From positions 1 to 10,798 of the forward strand of contig DHRX01000140.1 of assembly GCA_002408345.1 (NCBI GenBank): a DNA stretch of 10,798 nucleotides, read 5' to 3'. The position numbers and the translations under genes are program-made. The notes below the pieces were generated by a model. The model was given only the letters and a program-made list of their open reading frames with translations, did no database searches and was not told where the DNA came from. The stretch comes from Firmicutes bacterium UBA5301 (lineage in GTDB: Bacteria > Bacillota > UBA5301). Of the stretch, positions 6,211 through 10,798 are shown piece by piece. Each line of letters starts with the position of its first letter. Positions within the stretch are counted from its first letter, which is position 1.

Positions 6211-6567
6211 CTAGAACCCATGCCAAATAGCCTGCATTTCTAAGATTAGCTGTAATGCCGAACTACGATCTTGAGCTAAGATACTACCTTTAAGCTTAGC
6301 CAAATTCGTTTCTAGTTGGAATAAAGGCAACCGTTCCTCTGTAAAGCTCAGCCGCCTGGAAACCACAGTCCAAGCTTGCTCTAACTCTTCCCAACTAGCT
6401 AGGGCGCTCCCCCAATTTTCAGCTTGTACATCTTGATAGAGGTCATTTAGTGATTGGGCAACCTCTTGGCGGACCGGATGGCTATCCTTCTCACCGGCAC
6501 CCATTATTAAAGCAAAAACTACCAACGTTACTAAAAGGCCGGCATAAATTAGTACACGCTGGAACAC
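6211..6567 (-). CDS. DUF4363 family protein, N-terminally anchored
   Basis: A 118-residue protein of unknown function. A hydrophobic segment at about 4-22 would anchor it in the membrane, followed by a charged helical domain facing outward (EVAQSLNDLYQDVQAENWGSALASW, then EELEQAWTVV and a C-terminal helix to IWHGF), consistent with DUF4363. The start is GTG 6565-6567 after a perfect AAGGAGGT. It lies 13 bases downstream of the DUF421 gene, the usual partner in sporulating Clostridia, so the two probably form one membrane complex or pathway; that is inferred from context. Confidence 0.8.
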   Translation of the reverse strand: MFQRVLIYAGLLVTLVVFALIMGAGEKDSHPVRQEVAQSLNDLYQDVQAENWGSALASWEELEQAWTVVSRRLSFTEERLPLFQLETNLAKLKGSILAQDRSSALQLILEMQAIWHGF

Positions 6568-6580
6568 CTAGGTTACCTCC

Positions 6581-7318
6581 TTAGCCTGGACCCGGATAAT
6601 CACTAACATCTGTAACCGTTCCAGAAAATAGATCATCGCCATATTTATCTACAAAAAGCTGTCCGTTAGAACTAAGCGTAGCATAAAAAACTTGTTCCAT
6701 ATTGTTAATACCTTGTTTATTTAGTTCCTGTTGTAACCAGGTAATATCTTTATTGATTTGATCTAAATTCCCGTAAATAACCTTACCCTCAATAATTAAT
6801 TCAGTGGGAACCCCTTGGTATTCAGTAGACAGCTGCAAGTCATTAGGGGTAACCGGCTGATATTGCGACTTCTTGAGAACCGCAAGTTTCCCATCGGATT
6901 CCAGAAGCGCAAACTCCACTTGGTTTAAATCGAAAATATCTTTGCTTCGTAATTGGCTAACTAAAGTATCTACAGGTAATTGTAATTTGCCTAAATTCTG
7001 CTCCAATATTTTCCCGTTTTGGATTACTACCGTTGGTTCGCCATCAAGGATTTTATGTAACTTTCGATTTTTCATAATGACGAAGTCTAGAAATAAGATA
7101 ATCGCCATCCAACTAAGCAACCCGGCCCACAAGGATAGCGGCCGGGCTGATAAATCCGTTGATAAGCTAGCGGCGATAGAACCTACGGTAATACCGGTAA
7201 TATAGTCGAAGAAATTTAACTGACTAATCTGCTGTTTCCCGATGAGCCTGGCAAAAATCAAGAGTGTAACCAAAGCAATGAATGAACGTAGGACAATCTG
7301 GGTTAATTCGGTCACCAT
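6581..7318 (-). CDS. DUF421 (YetF/YrbG-like) membrane protein
   Basis: 245 residues. Three hydrophobic spans (about 6-22, 35-53 and 60-81) precede a cytoplasmic two-part domain. Family marks are RLIGKQQISQLNFFDYITGITVGSIAA (24-50), GEPTVVIQNGKIL (93-105), LRSKDIFDLNQVEFALLESDG (128-148) and TELIIEGKVIYGNL (172-185). DUF421 proteins are frequent in spore formers, are often encoded with DUF4363 or SpoVA-type proteins, and have no settled biochemical role. ATG 7316-7318 has AGAGG six bases upstream. A YGDD tract near the C-terminus is coincidental in this family. Confidence 0.9.
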   Translation of the reverse strand: MVTELTQIVLRSFIALVTLLIFARLIGKQQISQLNFFDYITGITVGSIAASLSTDLSARPLSLWAGLLSWMAIILFLDFVIMKNRKLHKILDGEPTVVIQNGKILEQNLGKLQLPVDTLVSQLRSKDIFDLNQVEFALLESDGKLAVLKKSQYQPVTPNDLQLSTEYQGVPTELIIEGKVIYGNLDQINKDITWLQQELNKQGINNMEQVFYATLSSNGQLFVDKYGDDLFSGTVTDVSDYPGPG

Positions 7319-7404
7319 TAATCGCCTCTAATTTTGCACCTAATAGCTGTAGTATTTACTTGGAAAAGCCAGGATATAACTATTATTGAAGGGAGTGAAT
7401 CTGT

Positions 7405-7536
7405 GTGAAGAATAGACGGGACAGTATGGTCGATGGCACCAGCTGGGAATTTCTTAAACCTGCTTGGTTAGCCCTCCACACAGTAACGATCGGAGCTTTG
7501 GCTTATTTCACCACCAAGTCGATCACCAATAAGTAG
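7405..7536 (+). CDS. Small predicted single-span membrane protein, 43 aa
   Basis: GTG 7405 begins a 43-codon frame ending at TAG 7534-7536. It lies nine bases after AAGGGAG (7389-7395) and is followed ten bases later by a strong terminator. The product starts with a basic, polar segment (MKNRRDSMVDGTSWEF), then one hydrophobic stretch (about 19-35, PAWLALHTVTIGALAYF), and ends TTKSITNK. This is a typical small membrane peptide with positive charges at both ends. It stands alone on the plus strand between two minus-strand blocks. I do not recognise the family. A clear sigma-A promoter is not visible in 7319-7388: TATAAC (7375-7380) and TATTAT (7381-7386) lack a well-spaced -35. A sporulation sigma factor is possible. 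Confidence 0.68.
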   Translation: MKNRRDSMVDGTSWEFLKPAWLALHTVTIGALAYFTTKSITNK

Positions 7537-7545
7537 CTTCCTTTT

Positions 7546-7580
7546 GTGGTCACTCAAAGCTGAGTGGCCACTATTTTATG
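7546..7580 (+). terminator. Strong hairpin terminator after the 43-aa gene
   Basis: GTGGTCACTCA (7546-7556) pairs with TGAGTGGCCAC (7561-7571) around an AAGC loop. The 11-bp stem has one G-U pair and is followed by TATTTTATG. There is no T-run on the other strand, so it terminates plus-strand transcription, although the hairpin may also stabilise the converging tupC message end. Confidence 0.75.
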
Positions 7581-7586
7581 TGTCAA

Positions 7587-8306
7587 CTATAAATAGCGCC
7601 AATAAGAACTATTTTTGAATTCCGGTTGATTCAAAACAGCAGGAAAATCTCCGGCTATTACCAATTGACCTTGATGCAGGAAAACCCCGTAATCAGCAAG
7701 GGTTTGGGCTTCACTAAAGTTGTGGGTAATTAAAATAATAGTCCGGCCTTTAGCCTTCTCTTCCAGCAACACAGAATGGAGCAGATCAATGGAATCAACG
7801 TCCAGGTTACTAGATGGTTCATCTACAAAAATCAACTCTGGTTCTAAAACCAAGGACCGAGCGATAGAGACTTTCTGAACTTCACCACCGGAAAGCCTCT
7901 TGGCATTAGCTTTAGCCAAATGCTCCACCCCTAATCGAGCTAGTGCTGCTTCAACCCGCTGGGCCCGCTCAGTTTTATTAGATACCTGACCCCGTAGTTT
8001 TAAACCCAAAGCCACATTATCAAAAACAGACATATTAAACATGACCGGTCGTTGCCAGATTAAGGCCGATCGGCACCGGTATTCCCTCAGTTTTTCTTGG
8101 GACTTAGGAACCGGAAGATCACGTAGAAAAAGGTTGCCGCCGTATTCTATATCAAGAAAAGCCAGCATACGGAGTAGGGTACTTTTACCAGCCCCATTAG
8201 GCCCCATAATAACGGTGCATTTACCAAAAGGGATCTTAATCTCATCAAGGTTAAGAACAACTTGGGTACCATATTGTTTTAATAAGTTCTGCCCAGTATA
8301 ATACAT
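7587..8306 (-). CDS. tupC: Tungstate ABC transporter ATP-binding subunit
   Basis: 239 residues. ATPase partner of the permease encoded three bases upstream. It has Walker A GPNGAGKST (35-43), Q-loop Gln85 in LIWQRPVMF, signature LSGGEVQKV (138-146), Walker B ELIFVDEP (157-164), D-loop SSNLD and His195 in LITHNFSEA. The FLDIEYGGNLFLRD segment and VDEPSSNLDVDS are typical of the TupC group of tungstate importers. The start is ATG 8304-8306, with GGGAGCGA at the end of tupB as ribosome site. It lacks a C-terminal Mop/TOBE domain of the ModC kind. Tungstate over molybdate is inferred from similarity to TupBC as remembered, not tested. Confidence 0.88.
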   Translation of the reverse strand: MYYTGQNLLKQYGTQVVLNLDEIKIPFGKCTVIMGPNGAGKSTLLRMLAFLDIEYGGNLFLRDLPVPKSQEKLREYRCRSALIWQRPVMFNMSVFDNVALGLKLRGQVSNKTERAQRVEAALARLGVEHLAKANAKRLSGGEVQKVSIARSLVLEPELIFVDEPSSNLDVDSIDLLHSVLLEEKAKGRTIILITHNFSEAQTLADYGVFLHQGQLVIAGDFPAVLNQPEFKNSSYWRYL

Positions 8307-8309
8307 TTT

Positions 8310-8996
8310 CTATCGCTCCCGAGCATAATTCATTACCGCATTAATAAAAAAGGAAATAAAGAGTAAAACCAAACCTAACGCTAAAGCAAACCCAAACTGA
8401 CCTTTGTTGGTCTCTAAAGCAATAGCCGTAGTAATCGTTCGTGTTGAGCCTGCAATATTACCACCTAACATCATGGAAATGCCCACTTCGCCTAAAACAC
8501 GTCCAAAGCCAACAATGATAGCGCCACCAATAGCGTACCGGGCCTCCCAGAGCACAAGAATAGCCGCTTGCCACCCTGAAGCGCCTAAAGAAAGTGCAGT
8601 CTCCCGGTAGGCTCCTTCCACCTCCCGGATATCATTAAGAACTAAAGCCGTTATTAACGGTAGGACCACAACAAACTGGCCAATTACAATAGCTTTCCAG
8701 GTGAAAAGTAAACCTAGTGCACCTAAGACCCCTCGTCGTGAAATTAAACCGTAAACTACTAATCCTACAACGACAGTAGGTAAGCTCAGTAAAGTATTTA
8801 ATATGCTAACTAGAAACTGCTGACCTCGAAATTTTTTAGTAGCTAAAAGAAACCCAGCAGGTAAACCCAATATCGCTGCTAATATTGTAGAAATACCGGC
8901 TACTTTAAACGTCAACAGAACAACGTCCATAACTTCCTGGTCCATCGTTACTAGCAACCGTACCGCTTCATTGAGGCCTTCAGCAAAGAAAGTCAC
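8310..8996 (-). CDS. tupB: Tungstate ABC transporter permease
   Basis: 228 residues with about five to six membrane spans (roughly 23-52, 61-82, 92-118, 140-165 and 198-221). The conserved TupB stretches are visible: LPTVVVGLVVYGLISRRG (73-90), ETALSLGASGWQAAILVLWEAR (132-153, the EAA loop) and LGEVGISMMLGGNIAGSTRTITTAIALE (168-195). It forms the membrane pore for WO4 uptake. The start is GTG 8994-8996 after TAAGGTGA, five bases away. A ModE-type box lies 21 bases upstream, and tupC follows at once. The solute-binding subunit gene tupA, normally first in this operon, is absent. Confidence 0.91.
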   Translation of the reverse strand: MTFFAEGLNEAVRLLVTMDQEVMDVVLLTFKVAGISTILAAILGLPAGFLLATKKFRGQQFLVSILNTLLSLPTVVVGLVVYGLISRRGVLGALGLLFTWKAIVIGQFVVVLPLITALVLNDIREVEGAYRETALSLGASGWQAAILVLWEARYAIGGAIIVGFGRVLGEVGISMMLGGNIAGSTRTITTAIALETNKGQFGFALALGLVLLFISFFINAVMNYARER

Positions 8997-9016
8997 TATA
9001 TCACCTTAGTTTCATT

Positions 9017-9038
9017 GTTATGTTCAATTAGGCATAAC
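9017..9038. promoter_or_regulatory. ModE-type operator upstream of tupBC
   Basis: GTTATG-N10-CATAAC is a perfect 6-bp dyad spanning 22 bp, followed by CG. In arms (GTTAT...ATAAC), spacing (TAT-N12-ATA) and total length it matches the E. coli modA operator as I remember it. It lies between the ModE-like gene and tupB and ends 21 bases before the tupB start, where a bound repressor would block transcription. Flanking DNA (9039-9087) is A/T-rich and probably holds the promoter, but no clear -35/-10 pair can be assigned. Confidence 0.72.
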
Positions 9039-9087
9039 GCAGGCGAAATAAATATTTACAGTTTAGTAATTTTCGCTATATTTTTGG

Positions 9088-9432
9088 TTACTCCTGCTTA
9101 TTGGGGATAAAGAGCTCATTAAAGCGTTCAATAGCAAATTGAGCTACCTCTTCTTCTAATTGATCATACTTACGCAGTAGCTCTTTGCCTTTATCAGTTA
9201 GCGTACTTCCTCCACCGTGACTACCACCAGTTTGGGAAATAACCAATGCCTCCCCCAACCGTTCTTCTGCCCGGTGAATTCTTTCCCACGCCCGTCGATA
9301 AGACATATTTAACTTTTCGGAGGCCTGATTAATTGAACCGGTCTGATCAATAGCCAAGAGTAAATTACGTATCCCTTCACCAAAGAGGACCTGTTCATCT
9401 TCATCTAGCCATAACTTAATACGAACCCTCAT
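9088..9432 (-). CDS. Single-domain ModE-like (LysR-type winged-helix) regulator
   Basis: 114 residues from ATG 9430-9432; a TTG at 9441 closer to AAAGGGAAG would add three. It consists only of the ModE N-terminal DNA-binding domain: LLLAIDQTGSINQASEKLNMSYRRAWERI (about 25-53), then EERLGEALVISQTGGSHGGGSTLTDKG (56-82), and a C-terminal helix that probably dimerises. The Mop/TOBE domains that bind molybdate or tungstate in E. coli ModE are missing, so the metal signal must be read another way or the protein is a constitutive regulator. It is encoded 91 bp upstream of tupB, on the same strand, with a ModE-type dyad in between. The likely target is tupBC, and perhaps itself through the dyad at 9518-9539. 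Confidence 0.88.
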   Translation of the reverse strand: MRVRIKLWLDEDEQVLFGEGIRNLLLAIDQTGSINQASEKLNMSYRRAWERIHRAEERLGEALVISQTGGSHGGGSTLTDKGKELLRKYDQLEEEVAQFAIERFNELFIPNKQE

Positions 9433-9452
9433 ATTTTCCAATGCTTCCCTTT

Positions 9453-9523
9453 AGACCTATAAAAGTCCTGCTTAAAAATTTTGCCCCACGGGAAAGTCCG
9501 CGGGGCAGGGGTTAAGACCTATA
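9453..9523. repeat. Direct repeat AGACCTATA flanking the terminator hairpin
   Basis: AGACCTATA occurs at 9453-9461 and again at 9515-9523, 62 bp apart, one copy just before the ModE-like gene and the other forming the left arm of the 22-bp dyad. The first copy could be an isolated half-site for the same regulator, next to the ribosome binding site of its gene. Confidence 0.45.
9474..9507 (-). terminator. Hairpin terminator between the barrel-like gene and the ModE-like gene
   Basis: On the minus strand TGCCCCGCGG-ACTTTC-CCGTGGGGCA (9507 down to 9482) is a 10-bp G/C-rich stem with one G-U pair, followed by AAAATTTTTAAG. The T-run begins at the end of the stem after four A, which can pair with it and extend the hairpin. 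It probably ends the barrel-gene transcript 55 bp after its stop. If a promoter lies at the upstream dyad, it could instead act in the leader of the ModE-like gene. Confidence 0.75.
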
Positions 9524-9539
9524 GATGGGGGTCTATAGG
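9518..9539. promoter_or_regulatory. Second 22-bp dyad with ModE-box geometry
   Basis: CCTATAGA-TGGGGG-TCTATAGG is a perfect 8-bp dyad spanning 22 bp. It has the same TAT-N12-ATA skeleton as the box before tupB, with CC/GG instead of GT/AC at the outer positions. It lies in the gap after the barrel gene, about 85-107 bp upstream of the ModE-like start and before the terminator hairpin. Confidence 0.5.
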
Positions 9540-9561
9540 AAACTTTTCCATGTTTAACCGA

Positions 9562-10068
9562 TTAAAATCGGTAATGAGCACCTAAGCCAAGGCCAAAACC
9601 TGCTTTATAGCTATCTCCATCCCCTTCTTGGATAAAACCAAGAATTATTTCAAAATTAAGCCTTAATGGTGATTGAGCCGAAGCATTCTCCCAACCGAAA
9701 AAACCCTGTAAACCATATTTAGTATCGCTCTTAGTTATACCGCCAACAACTTCCTCCAACGCATTTAAACCAACGCCCCAGCCAAAATAGCTAGCATATG
9801 GTCCACTATTATTTAAATCATAGAGTGCACGAATCGCTAACATCTTTTTGCTACTTTGGCTAGCGCTACCATCACCCTGGGCTGAGAGATAAATAATTGG
9901 CTGGATAATCCGTTCTGGATCCAACTGATATTTTAAACTAAACCCATAGAACTGGGGTGTATATTGAACTCCAAAGGCTAGCTTGTCCGCTAATTGTTCA
10001 GCAAAAGCTACAGTTGGTACTAATATTAAGCAACTAATTACTACAGCTAGAACCAATTTTTTCAGCAT
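9562..10068 (-). CDS. Secreted small beta-barrel-like protein of unknown function
   Basis: 168 residues. A clear Sec signal peptide (1-23, MLKKLVLAVV then a hydrophobic core and AFA before EQ) leaves about 145 mature residues. The mature part is made of short alternating polar/apolar stretches with aromatic ends (LAFGVQYTPQFYGFSLKYQL, QPIIYLSAQ, YASYFGWGVGL, KYGLQGFFGWE, LRLNFEIILGF, KAGFGLGLGAHYRF) separated by acidic Gly/Ser/Asp turns. It ends in Phe after Tyr-Arg. This is the pattern and size of an eight-stranded outer-membrane barrel (OmpX/OmpW size). The start is ATG 10066-10068 with GAGGGTGG four bases upstream; TATACT lies about 30 bases before. It sits between a TorD-like gene and the W-uptake genes. 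I recognise no specific family; a secreted beta-sandwich in a monoderm is the alternative. Confidence 0.75.
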   Translation of the reverse strand: MLKKLVLAVVISCLILVPTVAFAEQLADKLAFGVQYTPQFYGFSLKYQLDPERIIQPIIYLSAQGDGSASQSSKKMLAIRALYDLNNSGPYASYFGWGVGLNALEEVVGGITKSDTKYGLQGFFGWENASAQSPLRLNFEIILGFIQEGDGDSYKAGFGLGLGAHYRF

Positions 10069-10120
10069 TCAACCACCCTCAACCAATTAAGAGTATAACT
10101 GTTTTTTCTCCAATTAAATA

Positions 10121-10765
10121 TTAAATCCTTTGTCTTGCCTGAAAATAAGGAATAAAATTCTGGAGAACCTGAGCCGCCAGTACATATAGAGGTTCTTTAC
10201 TCATCGCTACAACCTTCCAGACAAAAGACGGTATCCACAAGCAAAAGTGGTTTCGACAGAACTCCTCTTTAACCAAACGTAAGTCAGATGCGGCTTCACC
10301 TGTCCCTACCTCCGGAATTAGCTGGGTTAAGTGAGCTAGAAACTCCAGTTCCACAGGCAGATAATCTGGAGGATAGGGATAATCTGGGGGCAAAGCCACC
10401 CCAGCCCGCCGGTACCACTCAGTTACCTGTAGCGCTACTTGATCAGCTCCTGCCAAATATGCCGATCCGTAAGGCGAAACCAGTATCCCCTGATAAGAAT
10501 TAATAAATAACCGGGAGTACTCTGTAATCAAACTTTCTAGAATACTAATTTGATCATTAGGTTGTTCAGCTCCTACAATGGATTCCTGAATTGCGTTCCA
10601 AGAATCAGGGTAATCAATCCCAAGTACAGGTAGGCTATTAGCCACATCTGACAACCAGTTACCCCCATAAATCTCGGCAATAAGAGGGGCTTCGGGAAAC
10701 CGAAAAACTTCGTATAGTCTCCGTAATAAAGCAACCTCTGCTAACCTCTGCCCCGTGCTATTCAT
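10121..10765 (-). CDS. TorD/DmsD-family chaperone for a molybdo- or tungsto-enzyme
   Basis: 214 residues, all-helical type. Family marks are ITEYSRLFINSYQG (about 82-95), SPYGSAYLAG, WYRRAGVALPPDYPYPPDYLPVELEFL (117-143) and FCRNHFCLWIPSFVWKV. These cytoplasmic proteins bind the Tat signal peptide of a Mo/W-bis-PGD oxidoreductase, help insert the cofactor and delay export until folding is complete. The chosen start is ATG 10763-10765; a TTG directly before it is in frame, and the frame stays open to the window edge, so a longer N-terminus cannot be excluded. The ATG overlaps, as TGATG, a stop in another frame, suggesting it directly follows its client enzyme's subunit gene. Its location beside tungstate uptake genes fits. 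Confidence 0.87.
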   Translation of the reverse strand: MNSTGQRLAEVALLRRLYEVFRFPEAPLIAEIYGGNWLSDVANSLPVLGIDYPDSWNAIQESIVGAEQPNDQISILESLITEYSRLFINSYQGILVSPYGSAYLAGADQVALQVTEWYRRAGVALPPDYPYPPDYLPVELEFLAHLTQLIPEVGTGEAASDLRLVKEEFCRNHFCLWIPSFVWKVVAMSKEPLYVLAAQVLQNFIPYFQARQRI

Positions 10766-10798
10766 CAAAGGCGATCCATCCTTACTACGAGAAATCCC
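10765..10798 (-). CDS. Possible 3' end of an upstream gene (partial)
   Basis: In the frame read from 10797 the minus strand encodes GFLVVRMDRL then TGA (10765-10767), which overlaps the TorD-like ATG by one base (TGATG). Such overlaps are typical of oxidoreductase operons, where a membrane-anchor or iron-sulfur subunit precedes the TorD chaperone. Only ten codons are visible, so the reading rests on the overlap alone. Confidence 0.3.
   Translation of the reverse strand, partial: GFLVVRMDRL

Noticed and set aside
8041..8610. Plus-strand open frames antisense to tupC and tupB
   Set aside because: Both are antisense to conserved transporter motifs and lack convincing ribosome sites.
9433..9561. 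Molybdenum/tungsten cofactor riboswitch upstream of the ModE-like gene
   Set aside because: Only a terminator hairpin and short dyads are present; the stretch is too short and lacks the multi-helix layout of the Moco motif.
1..10798. CRISPR arrays, insertion sequences, tRNA or rRNA genes
   Set aside because: No regularly spaced repeats, transposase-like frames, terminal inverted repeats or cloverleaf/rRNA segments were seen on either strand.

Overview
The window looks like a chromosomal segment of an anaerobic, endospore-forming Firmicute (Clostridia or Negativicutes type). It has A+T-leaning DNA, strong AAGGAGG-type ribosome binding sites, frequent GTG/TTG starts, an alpha/beta-type small acid-soluble spore protein at the left edge, and families common in Peptococcaceae-like genomes (DUF421/DUF4363, FmdB, single-domain ModE, TupBC). 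A small secreted beta-barrel-like protein ending in YRF at 9562-10068 raises the possibility of a diderm spore former. The species cannot be fixed from the sequence.

Left part (1-2870): a truncated spore protein gene on the minus strand is divergent from a two-gene plus-strand ABC importer (SsuC/SsuB-like permease and ATPase) that has no binding protein beside it. The ATPase gene runs 53 bp into a convergent, translationally coupled minus-strand pair: ribonuclease HI followed by a membrane-anchored rhodanese.

Middle part (2840-7318): an FmdB-type zinc-ribbon gene with a clear terminator lies downstream of an sdpR-sdpI pair (ArsR-type autorepressor and membrane immunity protein). The sdpR leader has a good promoter, a dyad over the predicted start of transcription and a four-codon leader minigene that overlaps the sdpR start. 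Divergent from it is a UbiB/AarF-type atypical kinase. Its stop overlaps the stop of a NikR-type nickel regulator, which follows a DUF421-DUF4363 gene pair.

Right part (7319-10798): a solitary 43-codon gene for a predicted one-span membrane peptide has its own ribosome binding site and terminator. Next comes a tungsten/molybdenum block on the minus strand: a TorD-like chaperone (probably following a redox-enzyme gene off the edge), the beta-barrel-like secreted protein, a single-domain ModE-like regulator, and tungstate permease and ATPase genes (tupB, tupC) without tupA. A 22-bp dyad with GTTATG/CATAAC arms, closely resembling the E. coli ModE operator in arms and length, sits just upstream of tupB. 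A second 22-bp dyad with the same TAT-N12-ATA geometry sits upstream of the regulator. The simplest reading is a metal-controlled tungstate uptake unit beside genes for maturing a Mo/W oxidoreductase. The most notable points are the two matched dyads, the missing tupA, the small membrane peptide, the barrel-like protein and the sdpR leader minigene.
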